64,000 bases of DNA from Nocardioides sp. Root682. Lineage in GTDB: Bacteria; Actinomycetota; Actinomycetes; Propionibacteriales; Nocardioidaceae. This document shows, one piece after another, positions 18,490-27,214 of the stretch. Position 1 is the stretch's first letter. Each line of letters opens with the position of its first letter. The notes beneath the pieces were generated by a model. It did no database searches and was not told where the DNA came from. It saw only the letters and a list, made by a program, of their open reading frames with translations. The position numbers and the translations under genes were made by a program. The stretch is taken from contig NZ_LMHJ01000001.1 of the NCBI RefSeq assembly GCF_001427795.1, positions 2,071,664 to 2,135,663 on the forward strand, read 5' to 3'.

Positions 18490-19065
18490 TCAGGCCCGGC
18501 GGCCCATCATCGCGAGCAACCGGGTCAGCGGTGCGTCGTCGGCGGCGTACGGCAGCACCGGACCGAACGCGTCGCCCCGCTCGCCCGCCACCTCCGGGGT
18601 CGAGAACGGCTCCGCGAACGCCATGCATCCGGCGACGTCGGCATCGGTCACCGCGAACGGCTGGCCCAGCGCCGTGGCGAGGTCCCACCCGTGGACCACC
18701 ACCTCGTTGAGCGCGACCGAGGCCGCGACCTCGCCGGGCAGGTCGATCCCGCCGGCGGCCGTCATGCCCTCGTACGCCGACGGGTCGCGCCAGGCCTCGG
18801 CCAGCTCCGCGAGGTCCCCGTCGATGCGGTCGCGCCACCCCGGCTCGAGCCGCGACGCGTCACCGCTCCCGCCCTGGTCCGAGCCGGGAGCCGGCTGCTT
18901 GCGGGCCGCACCCGTGAACGCGGCAGCGAGGCCGCCGACGTGCTCCACCAGGTCACCGACGGTGTACTTCGTGCACGGCGTCGGGAGGCTCAGCTGGTCA
19001 TCGGTGACCGAGGCCACCAGGCCACGCAGGGTCGTCGTGGCCGGTCCGAGATCGAGAGTGGTCAT
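18490..19065 (-). CDS. Mycothiol-dependent maleylpyruvate isomerase-like (TIGR03086-type) protein
   Basis: A 191-residue protein of the DinB-like four-helix family common in actinobacteria, with an N-terminal mycothiol/metal-binding domain. The metal ligands are probably the histidines in DLVEHVGGLA and VVVHGWDLATALG. The LPTPCTKYTVGDLVEH segment is typical of the TIGR03086 group. Family members are metal-binding and often thiol-linked, but few have known substrates. It lies directly downstream of tadA on the same strand, 31 bp away. Confidence 0.8.
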   Translation of the reverse strand: MTTLDLGPATTTLRGLVASVTDDQLSLPTPCTKYTVGDLVEHVGGLAAAFTGAARKQPAPGSDQGGSGDASRLEPGWRDRIDGDLAELAEAWRDPSAYEGMTAAGGIDLPGEVAASVALNEVVVHGWDLATALGQPFAVTDADVAGCMAFAEPFSTPEVAGERGDAFGPVLPYAADDAPLTRLLAMMGRRA

Positions 19066-19096
19066 GTCGGGAACAGACCGTCCCCGGCCACCGGAC

Positions 19097-19552
19097 TCAT
19101 CGGCGCTGTTCGGCGAAGAACTTCTCGAGCAGGGCGGCCGACTCGTCGGCCAGCACCCCGGCCACCACCTCGGGACGGTGGTTCAGCCGGCGATCGCGTA
19201 CGACGTCCCACAGCGAACCCACGGCGCCCGCCTTGTCGTCGTACGCACCGAAGACGAGGCGGTCGACCCGGGACAGCACGACGGCGCCGGCGCACATGGT
19301 GCACGGCTCGAGGGTGACCACCAGCGTGCAGCCCGTCAGCCGCCACTCGCCGCGAGCCCTTGCCGCCTCGCGCAGCGCCACCACCTCGGCGTGGCCGGTG
19401 GGGTCGGCGTCCTGCTCGCGCACGTTGCGACCCGTACCGATGACCGCGCCCGCGGGGTCGAGGACCACCGCTCCGATCGGTACGTCGCCAGAGACGACCG
19501 CAGCCTCTGCCTCCGCGAGTGCGGCACGCATCGGCTCGAGCCAACGGCTCAC
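19097..19552 (-). CDS. tadA: tRNA-specific adenosine-34 deaminase
   Basis: Deaminates the wobble adenosine of tRNA-Arg(ACG) to inosine. A complete 151-residue protein with zinc-site motifs HAE (His54, catalytic Glu56) and PCTMC (Cys84, Cys87), and a normal C-terminal helix. It starts at GTG 19552, which overlaps the stop of the preceding gene by 4 bp (GTGA), so the two are coupled. That upstream partner is the protein conserved next to tadA in actinobacteria. Confidence 0.93.
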   Translation of the reverse strand: MSRWLEPMRAALAEAEAAVVSGDVPIGAVVLDPAGAVIGTGRNVREQDADPTGHAEVVALREAARARGEWRLTGCTLVVTLEPCTMCAGAVVLSRVDRLVFGAYDDKAGAVGSLWDVVRDRRLNHRPEVVAGVLADESAALLEKFFAEQRR

Positions 19553-20031
19553 GCCGAGGTGAGTCCGACGACGTCGTCGAACAGGTCACCGAAGCCGAGG
19601 GCACGGGCCACCTCGGACAGCATCTCGTCGGGGTAGAGCTCGTCGTCGTCGAGGATCTCCGCGAGGTCCATCGCGTCGACACCGAGGTCGCTCAACAGCT
19701 CGAGGTCGCCCGCCGGCTCGGCCTCGTCCTCGTCGTCGACCAGCGCCAGGCCGAGGTGCTCGACGACCGTGGCCGCCAGCTCCCACTCGGTCGCGGCACT
19801 GATGTCGGACAGCATCACGCGGGTCCGGGGTCCCGCGACGCGGACCACGACGAAGAAGTCCTCGTCGACCGCGACGAGTCCGACCGCTCCCCCGTCGCCC
19901 GGGAACCGGCGCAGGGCCGAGGCCAGGGTCTCGACGTCGACCGCATGGTCGGGGGTGAGCTCGGCAACCTGCCAGACGCCTTCCTCACGGTAGGCGGCCA
20001 ACGCGAAGTCGACGGCGTCGGTTGCGGTCAT
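19549..20031 (-). CDS. tRNA adenosine deaminase-associated protein
   Basis: A 160-residue acidic protein of the family conserved immediately before tadA in many actinobacteria; its role is unknown, presumably assisting or regulating TadA. A beta-rich N-terminal part (VWQVAEL, FFVVVRVAG) is followed by an extremely acidic segment (VDDEDEAEP) and a C-terminal helical region. I placed the start at ATG 20031 (MTATDAVDF); the open frame continues further upstream only as an antisense image of upp. It shares 4 bp with tadA. Confidence 0.85.
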   Translation of the reverse strand: MTATDAVDFALAAYREEGVWQVAELTPDHAVDVETLASALRRFPGDGGAVGLVAVDEDFFVVVRVAGPRTRVMLSDISAATEWELAATVVEHLGLALVDDEDEAEPAGDLELLSDLGVDAMDLAEILDDDELYPDEMLSEVARALGFGDLFDDVVGLTSA

Positions 20032-20105
20032 GTCATCAGCGTGACACGCGAACCCCCACAGGGCTAGGGGATTCTGGGTGACGGGCACCCGTTCGGGCCG
20101 GGGAC

Positions 20106-20111
20106 TAGGCT
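20106..20111 (+). promoter_or_regulatory. -10 element of upp, leaderless type
   Basis: TAGGCT ends 7 bases before the ATG at 20119, and no ribosome site precedes that ATG, which suggests a leaderless transcript. Confidence 0.5.
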
Positions 20112-20118
20112 GCCGGTC

Positions 20119-20763
20119 ATGCGCACCCAGGTGGTGGACCACCCACTCGTCGCCCACAAGCTGACCGTGCTGCGGGACCAGGAGACGGACTCCCCGACCT
20201 TCCGGTCCCTCACCGACGAGCTGGTCACCCTGCTCGCCTACGAGGCCACCCGCGACGTCCGGGTCGAGCCGTGCGAGATCGTCACGCCGGTCTCCCCCGC
20301 CACCGGGACGCGGCTCGCGACGCCCCGGCCCCTCGTCGTACCCATCCTCCGGGCGGGGCTCGGGATGCTCGACGGCATGATGCGCCTGCTGCCCACGGCC
20401 GAGGTCGGCTTCCTGGGCATGGTCCGCAACGAGGAGACCCTCGAGGCCGCGACGTACGCCGAGCGACTGCCGGACGACCTGTCCGGCCGCCAGTGCTACG
20501 TCCTCGACCCGATGCTCGCGACGGGCGGCACCCTCGCCGCAGCCATCCGCTTCCTGGTCGACCGTGGGGCGGATCACATCACCGCGGTCTGCCTCCTCGT
20601 CGCGCCCGAGGGCGTCGCCCGGCTCGAGGAGGAGCTCGCCGACCTCGCCATCCCGGTCACCGTGGTCACCGCAGCGCTCGACGAGCGGCTGAACGAGAAG
20701 GGCTACATCGTCCCGGGTCTCGGCGACGCCGGCGACCGGCTGTACGGGATCGCCGGGGGCTAG
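20119..20763 (+). CDS. upp: Uracil phosphoribosyltransferase
   Basis: Salvages uracil to UMP using PRPP. The 214-residue protein has the PRPP-binding loop DPMLATGGT (130-138), the [11 protein letters not shown] segment and the C-terminal uracil-binding [13 protein letters not shown] motif, all canonical. It is a single gene, divergent from the tadA pair with an 87-bp promoter region between them. Confidence 0.96.
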   Translation: MRTQVVDHPLVAHKLTVLRDQETDSPTFRSLTDELVTLLAYEATRDVRVEPCEIVTPVSPATGTRLATPRPLVVPILRAGLGMLDGMMRLLPTAEVGFLGMVRNEETLEAATYAERLPDDLSGRQCYVLDPMLATGGTLAAAIRFLVDRGADHITAVCLLVAPEGVARLEEELADLAIPVTVVTAALDERLNEKGYIVPGLGDAGDRLYGIAGG

Positions 20764-20884
20764 CGGACATCCCACCCAGTGGGCAGCGACCCAGTAGACG
20801 GATGTCACACGTAAGACGGGGACCTCACGAGCCAACGGCTGTGTAGGTTGAGCGGCGCTGTATCCACGAATGGCTGGAGGCTCG
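20764..20884. promoter_or_regulatory. upp-pntA intergenic region with weak hairpin
   Basis: GACATCC at 20766-20772 can pair with GGATGTC at 20800-20806, and a shorter CCCAC/GTGGG pair lies inside. It may be a weak terminator for upp. The pntA promoter should lie in the rest of the 121-bp gap, but no convincing -35/-10 pair stands out. Confidence 0.35.
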
Positions 20885-22417
20885 ATGCTCATCGGCATCC
20901 CCCGCGAGTCGAAACCGGGCGAAACCCTCGTTGCGGCGACCGCGAAGACCGTAACCCAACTGACCAACCTCGGCTACGACGTCGTCGTCGAGGCTGGAGC
21001 AGGCAACGCTGCCGACCAGCCCGACTCCGCGTTCACCGACGCCGGTGTGCGCGTCGGGACGTCCGAGGAGGTGTGGGCCGCCGACGTCGTCGTCAAGGTC
21101 AACGCCCCCTCCGCCGAGGAGATCGGGCGGCTCCGACGGGGCGCCACGATCATCTCGATGATGGCTCCCGGACGCAGCCCCGAGCTGCTCGAGCAGTTCC
21201 AGGCAGCCGGCGTCACGGCCCTGGCCATGGACGCGGTGCCGCGGATCTCGCGCGCCCAGTCGATGGACGTGCTGTCCTCGATGGCGAACGTCGCCGGCTA
21301 CCGCGCCGTCGTCGAGTCGGCTCACGAGTTCGGACGGATGTTCACCGGCCAGGTGACCGCTGCCGGCAAGATCCCGCCCGCGCGGGTCTTCGTCGTCGGT
21401 GCCGGCGTCGCCGGCCTCGCCGCGATCGGTGCCGCATCGGCGATGGGCGCCATCGTGCGCGCCTTCGACGTGCGTCCCGAGGTCGCCGAGCAGGTCGAGT
21501 CGATGGGCGCCCAGTTCGTCTCCGTCGACATGGAGCAGGAGGTCTCCTCCGACGGCTACGCCAAGGAGATGACCGAGGCCCAGGTCGCCGCGACGGCTGC
21601 GATGTACGACGAGGAGGCCCGCGAGGCCGACATCGTCATCACCACCGCGCTGATCCCGGGACGCCCGGCCCCGAAGCTGCTCTCGGCCGAGACGGTCGCG
21701 GGCATGAAGAACGGCTCGGTCATCGTCGACATGGCGGCGGCCAACGGCGGCAACGCCACCGGCACCGTCACCGACCAGAAGATCGTCACCGACAACGGCG
21801 TCACGATCCTCGGCTACACCGACCTGGCGGGTCGCCTCGCGGCCCAGACGAGCCAGCTGTACGGCACGAACATCGTGAACCTGCTCAAGCTGCTGACCCC
21901 GGAGAAGGACGGCGCCCTCGCGCTCGACTTCGACGACGTCGTACAGCGGGGCATCACGGTGGTCAAGGAGGGTGAGTCCACGTGGCCGCCCCCGGCCGTG
22001 CAGGTCTCGGCCGCCCCGGCAGCCGTTGCTGCTCCGGTCGAGGTCAAGGAGCCCAAGGTTCCGATGTCGGCCGGCACGAAGGTCGGCCTGGTGCTCGGCG
22101 CGATCGGCCTGTTCTGGCTGGTCAACGCGCTGGCTCCGACCGACGACCTGCGTCGCCACTTCACGGTGCTGATGCTGTCGATCGTGATCGGCTACTACGT
22201 CATCGGCAAGGTCGCGCACGCGCTGCACACGCCGCTGATGTCGGTCACCAACGCGATCTCCGGCGTGGTGGTCGTGGGTGCGCTCGTCCAGGTGGCCAGC
22301 GACGACAAGCTGATCGTCGGACTGTCCGCAGCGGCGATCCTGCTCGCGTCCATCAACATCTTCGGTGGCTTCGCGGTCACCCGACGCATGCTCGCCATGT
22401 TCAGCAAGGGAGCATGA
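20885..22417 (+). CDS. pntA: NAD(P) transhydrogenase subunit alpha
   Basis: Alpha subunit of the membrane transhydrogenase that uses the proton gradient to reduce NADP+ with NADH. About 510 residues: an NAD-binding domain I (MLIGIPRES start; [18 protein letters not shown] Rossmann loop; [13 protein letters not shown]) and a C-terminal membrane part with about four helices (from [19 protein letters not shown]). Domains that are separate in some bacteria are fused here as in E. coli PntA. ATG 20885 has GGAGG at 20876-20880; an ATG 15 bases earlier is less well placed. It overlaps pntB by 4 bp. Confidence 0.94.
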   Translation: MLIGIPRESKPGETLVAATAKTVTQLTNLGYDVVVEAGAGNAADQPDSAFTDAGVRVGTSEEVWAADVVVKVNAPSAEEIGRLRRGATIISMMAPGRSPELLEQFQAAGVTALAMDAVPRISRAQSMDVLSSMANVAGYRAVVESAHEFGRMFTGQVTAAGKIPPARVFVVGAGVAGLAAIGAASAMGAIVRAFDVRPEVAEQVESMGAQFVSVDMEQEVSSDGYAKEMTEAQVAATAAMYDEEAREADIVITTALIPGRPAPKLLSAETVAGMKNGSVIVDMAAANGGNATGTVTDQKIVTDNGVTILGYTDLAGRLAAQTSQLYGTNIVNLLKLLTPEKDGALALDFDDVVQRGITVVKEGESTWPPPAVQVSAAPAAVAAPVEVKEPKVPMSAGTKVGLVLGAIGLFWLVNALAPTDDLRRHFTVLMLSIVIGYYVIGKVAHALHTPLMSVTNAISGVVVVGALVQVASDDKLIVGLSAAAILLASINIFGGFAVTRRMLAMFSKGA

Positions 22418-23841
22418 CCATGGACATCTTCTCCATCACCGGAGCGGCGTACATCGTCGCCGCGCTGCTGTTCATCCTGTCCCTGGCGGGCCTCTCGAGG
22501 CACGAGTCGGCCAAGAACGGCCTGACCTACGGCATCGTCGGCATGGGCGTCGCCCTGGTCGCCACCGTTGCCGGCACCGTCGACGCCAGTGAGTTCATCG
22601 AGGACCGTCCCCTGGTCATCGGCCTCCTGGTCGCCGCCGTCGTGGTCGGTGCCCTGATCGGCCTGTGGCGCGCCAGGATCGTCGAGATGACCGGAATGCC
22701 CGAGCTCATCGCGGCCCTGCACTCCTTCGTGGGTCTGGCCGCCGTGCTGATCGGCGTCAACGGCCACCTCGAGGGCTCGCACTTCGAGCTCGACAGCCTC
22801 AACAACATCCACGAGGCCGAGGTCGCGATCGGCATCTTCATCGGTGCGGTCACCTTCACCGGATCGATCGTCGCCAACCTGAAGCTGTCGGCGAAGATGA
22901 GCTCTGCCCCGCTGATGCTGCCGGGCAAGAACTTCATCAACGTCGGCTCGCTCGGACTGTTCGCGATCCTGACCGTCGTCTACGTCGCGGTCGAGGAGGG
23001 CACCGGCCAGGACATCGTCCTCGCGGTGCTGACGGTCCTCGCCCTCGCGCTCGGCTGGCACCTCGTCGCCTCCATCGGCGGCGGCGACATGCCGGTCGTG
23101 GTCTCGATGCTCAACTCGTACTCCGGTTGGGCCGCGGCCGCCTCGGGCTTCCTGCTCGGCAACGACCTGCTGATCGTGACCGGTGCACTCGTCGGGTCCT
23201 CCGGTGCCTACCTGTCCTACATCATGTGCAAGGCGATGAACCGCTCGTTCATCTCCGTCATCGCCGGTGGCTTCGGCATCGCCGCCCCCGCAGGCGACGA
23301 CAAGGACTACGGCGAGCACCGCGAGATCCAGGCCGATGCTGTCGCCGAGCTGCTCGCCGGCGCGTCCTCGGTCGTGATCACGCCCGGCTACGGCATGGCC
23401 GTCGCGCAGGCGCAGTACCCCGTCGCCGACCTGACCGCGAAGCTGCGGGCCAAGGGCATCAACGTCCGCTTCGGCATCCACCCCGTCGCGGGTCGCCTGC
23501 CCGGACACATGAACGTGCTCCTGGCCGAGGCGAAGCTGCCCTACGACATCGTCCTCGAGATGGACGAGATCAACGACGACTTCCCCGACACCGACGTCGT
23601 GCTGGTCATCGGCGCCAACGACACCGTGAACCCGTCCGCGGCGGAGGACCCGTCCTCCCCGATCGCCGGCATGCCGGTCCTCGAGGTCTGGAACGCCAAG
23701 GACGTCATCGTGTTCAAGCGGTCCATGGCCGCCGGCTACGCCGGTGTCCAGAACCCGCTGTTCTTCCGCGAGAACAGCCAGATGCTGTTCGGCGACGCGA
23801 AGGACAAGGTCGAGGAGATCGTCCGCCACCTCGGCGACTGA
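22414..23841 (+). CDS. pntB: NAD(P) transhydrogenase subunit beta
   Basis: Beta subunit, about 475 residues, with about nine membrane helices followed by the NADP-binding domain III. The NADP site shows [10 protein letters not shown], the later [14 protein letters not shown] and the ANDTVNPSA segment, all canonical. It starts at ATG 22414, overlapping the pntA stop, with AAGGGAG just upstream. With pntA it supplies NADPH, a sensible partner to the NAD(P)H economy set by the nearby zwf-edd-eda operon, though the two are not co-transcribed. A strong hairpin follows. Confidence 0.95.
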   Translation: MTMDIFSITGAAYIVAALLFILSLAGLSRHESAKNGLTYGIVGMGVALVATVAGTVDASEFIEDRPLVIGLLVAAVVVGALIGLWRARIVEMTGMPELIAALHSFVGLAAVLIGVNGHLEGSHFELDSLNNIHEAEVAIGIFIGAVTFTGSIVANLKLSAKMSSAPLMLPGKNFINVGSLGLFAILTVVYVAVEEGTGQDIVLAVLTVLALALGWHLVASIGGGDMPVVVSMLNSYSGWAAAASGFLLGNDLLIVTGALVGSSGAYLSYIMCKAMNRSFISVIAGGFGIAAPAGDDKDYGEHREIQADAVAELLAGASSVVITPGYGMAVAQAQYPVADLTAKLRAKGINVRFGIHPVAGRLPGHMNVLLAEAKLPYDIVLEMDEINDDFPDTDVVLVIGANDTVNPSAAEDPSSPIAGMPVLEVWNAKDVIVFKRSMAAGYAGVQNPLFFRENSQMLFGDAKDKVEEIVRHLGD

Positions 23842-23852
23842 CACAGCTGTAC

Positions 23853-23889
23853 GACGAAGGGCCGGTTCCGTTGGAACCGGCCCTTCGTC
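23853..23889 (+). terminator. Strong hairpin terminator after pntAB
   Basis: A perfect 17-bp stem (arms 23853-23869 and 23873-23889) with a 3-base loop, 12 bp past the pntB stop. It has no clear U-tract, as is common in high-GC actinobacteria. Confidence 0.85.
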
Positions 23890-23980
23890 ATCTGCCACGC
23901 AGCTGGACGCGGGCAACGTCAGTGCAGCGTCAGCTCGCCTACCGTCCAGTCATCCGAACCAGACGTGAAGGAAACCCCAC

Positions 23981-24553
23981 ATGCGCCTCCTCCTGATGGG
24001 CCCGCCCGGAGCCGGCAAGGGCACCCAGTCCGCCGCACTCGCTGCTCACCACCGCATCCCCGCCATCGCAACCGGCGACATCTTCCGCGCGCAGGTCAGG
24101 GACCGCACGCCGCTCGGGCTGACGGCCCAGGGCTACATGGATCGCGGCGAGTACGTGCCGGACGAGGTGACCAACGCGATGGTCGCGGTGCGGCTCGCCG
24201 AGCCCGACTGTGCGGACGGTTTCCTGCTGGACGGGTACCCGCGCACCGTTGACCAGGCAGCCGAGCTCGACACGATGCTGGCCGGGGCCGATGCCTCACT
24301 CGACGCAGTGGTGGTGCTCACGGTGGATGCCGAGGAGCTCGTCGGGCGGCTGCGACGGCGCGCCGAACTGGAGGATCGGGCCGACGACACCGAGCTGGTC
24401 GTCCGCCGACGGCTGCAGGTGTACGCCGAGCAGACCGCTCCGCTCGTCGAGCTGTACGCCGCGCGCGGGCTGGTCCGGGAGATCGACGGGGCCGGCACGG
24501 TCGTGGAGATCGCGGCACGGATCGACCAGGCCCTGGCCCGGCCGGTGGTCTGA
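23981..24553 (+). CDS. adk: Adenylate kinase (short form)
   Basis: Interconverts 2 ADP with ATP and AMP. The 190-residue protein has the P-loop GPPGAGKGT (7-15), an AMP-site TGDIFRAQV, the DGYPRT motif and RRRAELEDRADD in place of a long LID, so it is a short-form enzyme. Actinobacteria normally carry adk next to secY in the ribosomal protein cluster; this copy stands alone, so it may be a second paralogue. A weak GAAGGAAA site precedes ATG 23981. Confidence 0.9.
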   Translation: MRLLLMGPPGAGKGTQSAALAAHHRIPAIATGDIFRAQVRDRTPLGLTAQGYMDRGEYVPDEVTNAMVAVRLAEPDCADGFLLDGYPRTVDQAAELDTMLAGADASLDAVVVLTVDAEELVGRLRRRAELEDRADDTELVVRRRLQVYAEQTAPLVELYAARGLVREIDGAGTVVEIAARIDQALARPVV

Positions 24554-24572
24554 CCGCGACTCAAGGCACGGC

Positions 24573-25124
24573 TCAGAGCACGACCTCGGCGAGCGTCTCG
24601 TAGCGCGGCGAGCGGCGCGGCCCCTCGCCGAGGTGCGAGGCGATCACCGCAACCGAGTCGAACGTCCAGGCCGGCCCCTCGTAGGTCTCCAGCAGGCGCA
24701 CCCAGTTCGTCATCTCGACGAACCTGCCGCCCGTGCGGGCGACGGTGACGTGGGGACGGAAGCGCTGGCCGTCCACCTCGACACCACTGACCACCGCGGC
24801 GTTCCGGGCGCGGACGGCGGCCGTCGTCAAGGTCTCCGGCGCCGTGACCCCGGTGGCGAGGACCCGTGCCTCGGCGACGTTCGGGAACGCGACGGCACCA
24901 GCGAGCCGGAGCTCGGCCGCGGGGAGACCTTCGAGCGACGTGGCCAGCCGGTCGACGTACTCGTCGACACGGTGGCTGGCGGCGTCGGCCATGAAGGCCA
25001 GCGTGATGTGGAGCTGTTCGGGTCGGGTCCAGCGGAACTCGGCCGCATCGCGACGCGGGTCCAGGAACGCATCGAGGTGCTCGATCGCGTCGGTCGACGG
25101 GATCACGGCGGTGAAGAGTCGCAT
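24573..25124 (-). CDS. thpR: 2'-5' RNA ligase family (2H phosphoesterase) protein
   Basis: A 183-residue member of the LigT/ThpR two-histidine family, with both signature motifs HIT (His39-Thr41) and HVT (His125-Thr127). Family members act as RNA 2',3'-cyclic phosphodiesterases; the ligase name is historical. ATG 25124 overlaps the stop of the VIT1 gene by one base (TGATG), so the two genes are coupled although the functions look unrelated. Confidence 0.85.
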   Translation of the reverse strand: MRLFTAVIPSTDAIEHLDAFLDPRRDAAEFRWTRPEQLHITLAFMADAASHRVDEYVDRLATSLEGLPAAELRLAGAVAFPNVAEARVLATGVTAPETLTTAAVRARNAAVVSGVEVDGQRFRPHVTVARTGGRFVEMTNWVRLLETYEGPAWTFDSVAVIASHLGEGPRRSPRYETLAEVVL

Positions 25125-25864
25125 CAGACCTGGGTCCCGACGAGCTGGCCGATGCCATGGGTGACCGCCATCGCGATGAGGCCGCCGAGGATGTTGCGCA
25201 CCACGGCCATCCGCGCCGAGCCGTAGCCGAATCGGGCGCTGGCCCAGCCGGTCAGCGCGAGGGCGGCCACGACCGCGACGACGGTGATCGCGACCCGGAG
25301 GTCCTGGGACGCGAGCAGGATGGTGAGCAGCGGCAGCAGCGCACCGAGCGTGAAGGACAGCATCGAGGCGATCGCCGCGTTCCATGGGCTGGTGAGGTCG
25401 TCGGGGTCGATGCCGAGCTCGACCTCGGCGTGCGCCGCCAGCGCATCCTTCTTGGTCAGCTGCTTGGCGACCTCGAGCGCGAGGTCGGGCTCGAGCCCCT
25501 TGTCGACGTACAGGCCGGCGAGCTCGGCGAGCTCGTCCTCGGGGTCCTCGGCCAGCTCCCGACGCTCCTTGGCGAGCAAGGCGTCCTCGGAGTCGCGCTG
25601 GGTGCTCACCGAGACGTACTCACCCGCCGCCATGCTCATCGCACCGGCCACCAGGCCCGCGATGCCGGCGACGAGGATCGTGGTCCGGTCCGTGGTCGCA
25701 CCGGCGACGCCCAGCACGATGCCGGCGGTCGAGACGATGCCGTCGTTGGCGCCGAGCACGCTCGCCCGCAGCCAGTTGAGCTGGTTGTTGAAGCCTTCCT
25801 GGTGCGGCTCGTCGTCGTGGGGACCGATTGCCTCCCCTGATCCGGTCTCCGTGTTCGCACTCAC
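25124..25864 (-). CDS. VIT1/CCC1-family metal transporter
   Basis: A membrane protein of about 246 residues of the vacuolar iron transporter family, which exports Fe2+ or Mn2+ in bacteria. The NWLRASVLGANDGIVSTAGIV helix 1 region and the GAMSMAAGEYVSV helix are highly characteristic. A charged middle segment with many Glu and Asp (DSEDALLAKERRELAEDPEDE) corresponds to the cytoplasmic metal-binding domain, and three more helices follow. The start is GTG 25864, giving a short acidic/polar N-terminus; the ribosome site is poor. Confidence 0.88.
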   Translation of the reverse strand: MSANTETGSGEAIGPHDDEPHQEGFNNQLNWLRASVLGANDGIVSTAGIVLGVAGATTDRTTILVAGIAGLVAGAMSMAAGEYVSVSTQRDSEDALLAKERRELAEDPEDELAELAGLYVDKGLEPDLALEVAKQLTKKDALAAHAEVELGIDPDDLTSPWNAAIASMLSFTLGALLPLLTILLASQDLRVAITVVAVVAALALTGWASARFGYGSARMAVVRNILGGLIAMAVTHGIGQLVGTQV

Positions 25865-25942
25865 CCCTGCATGATCCCCGATCCTGCGGTTGTCATGCGA
25901 CCCGATTGCCGATGAGCGTGCACGAACGGAGGGAAACAACGA

Positions 25943-25980
25943 GAAACCGGTCGCGACGAGTGCTCGTCGCGACCGGTTTC
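25943..25980 (-). terminator. Strong hairpin terminator of the acyl-CoA dehydrogenase gene
   Basis: A perfect 18-bp inverted repeat (25943-25960 and 25963-25980) separated by 2 bases, starting 16 bp after the stop of the leftward dehydrogenase gene. On the minus strand it is followed by a T-rich stretch (TTGTTTCCC). Confidence 0.88.
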
Positions 25981-25996
25981 CCTTGGTTCGTGCTGG

Positions 25997-27142
25997 CTAC
26001 AGGCCGAGGTCGCGCCCGATGAGCTCCTTCATGATCTCGTTCGAGCCGGCCCAGATCTTGGTGACGCGGGCGTCGCGCCAGGCGCGGGCCACGCGGTACT
26101 CGTTCATGAAGCCGTAGCCGCCGTGCAGCTGGACGCAGGCGTCGAGGACCTCGCTCTGGGCCTGGCTGGACCACCACTTCGCCTTGGAGGCGTCGATAGC
26201 GGTGAGCTCGCCCTTGCTGTGCGCGAGCACGCACTTGTCGATGTAGGCCTCGGCGACCTCGATCTGCGTGAAGAGCTCGGCGAGCAGGAACTTGTTGCTC
26301 TGGAACTTGCCGATCGACTGGCCGAAGGCCTGGCGGTCCTTGGTGTACTGCAGGGTCTCGATCAGGATCTGCTTGGCCTGCGCGACGTTGGCGACGGCGC
26401 AGCCGAGGCGCTCCTGCGGGAGCTTCTGCATCATGTGGATGAAGCCCATGTTGAGCTCACCGATGATCTCGGCGTCGGTCACCCGGACGTTCTCGAAGAA
26501 CAGCTCGGCCGTGTCGGACTCCTCCATGCCGACCTTGTCGAGCTTGCGGCCGCGGGAGAACCCTTCCTTGGTCGCCTCGATGCCGAACAGGGTGATCCCC
26601 TTCGGGCCCCGCTCCGGGTCGGTGCGCACGGCGGTGACGAACAGGTCGCCGGAGAAGCCGTTGGTGATGAAGGTCTTCGAACCATTGATGATCCACTCGT
26701 CGCCGTCGCGCACAGCGGTGGACTTCAGGTTCGCGAGGTCGGAGCCGCCGGAGGGCTCGGTCATGCCGATGCCCAGCAGGATCTCGCCGGAGACGACGCC
26801 CGGGAGCCAGCGCTCCTTCTGCTCCTCGGTGCCCAGCTCGACGATGTACGGCGCCGTGATGTCGGCGTGGATGCCGTGACAGGTCGGGTACGCCGCACCG
26901 ACCTTGGCCAGCTCCTCCTGGAGCACGGCATTGAACCGGAAGTCATTGGCCTCGGCGCCGCCGTACTGCTCCGGGACCTCGAGGCCGAGCAGGCCCTGCT
27001 TGCCGGCTTCCAGCCAGAACTCCCGGGGCAGCGCCTTGGCGGCGATGTGCTCCTCGGTGTGCGGCAGGACCGACCGGTCGATGAATTCCTTCACGGAGGA
27101 CCGGAAGGCCTCGTGGTCCTCGTCGTAGATCTCGCGCTTCAT
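25997..27142 (-). CDS. Acyl-CoA dehydrogenase, long-chain-like
   Basis: FAD-dependent dehydrogenase of beta-oxidation, 381 residues. It has the family signatures GIGMTEPSGGSDL and QLHGGYGFMNEYRV. The C-terminal WAGSNEIMKELIGR resembles mammalian LCAD, which lacks Glu at the usual medium/short-chain base position. The catalytic base is instead probably Glu244 in LPQERL, the LCAD/isovaleryl-type position; the preference for long or branched substrates is inferred. ATG 27142 is preceded by a leaderless-type -10 element and no ribosome site. It is a monocistronic unit ending in a strong hairpin. Confidence 0.92.
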   Translation of the reverse strand: MKREIYDEDHEAFRSSVKEFIDRSVLPHTEEHIAAKALPREFWLEAGKQGLLGLEVPEQYGGAEANDFRFNAVLQEELAKVGAAYPTCHGIHADITAPYIVELGTEEQKERWLPGVVSGEILLGIGMTEPSGGSDLANLKSTAVRDGDEWIINGSKTFITNGFSGDLFVTAVRTDPERGPKGITLFGIEATKEGFSRGRKLDKVGMEESDTAELFFENVRVTDAEIIGELNMGFIHMMQKLPQERLGCAVANVAQAKQILIETLQYTKDRQAFGQSIGKFQSNKFLLAELFTQIEVAEAYIDKCVLAHSKGELTAIDASKAKWWSSQAQSEVLDACVQLHGGYGFMNEYRVARAWRDARVTKIWAGSNEIMKELIGRDLGL

Positions 27143-27149
27143 GCACCCA

Positions 27150-27155
27150 ACACTA
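27150..27155 (-). promoter_or_regulatory. -10 element of the acyl-CoA dehydrogenase, leaderless type
   Basis: On the minus strand TAGTGT ends 7 bases before ATG 27142, the TANNNT-N7-start pattern seen at several other genes here. Confidence 0.5.
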
Positions 27156-27214
27156 CTGGTGGGTCACATCGCCCGTCGCTGTCCCCGAGCACAAGATTCC
27201 GGGGCGCGGATTGG

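Noticed and set aside
20032-20967. An N-terminal extension of the tadA-associated protein
   Set aside because: It is antisense to upp; ATG 20031 gives the conserved family start.
21982-22413. An N-terminal extension of pntB
   Set aside because: It overlaps pntA out of frame; ATG 22414 with overlap of the pntA stop is the standard arrangement.
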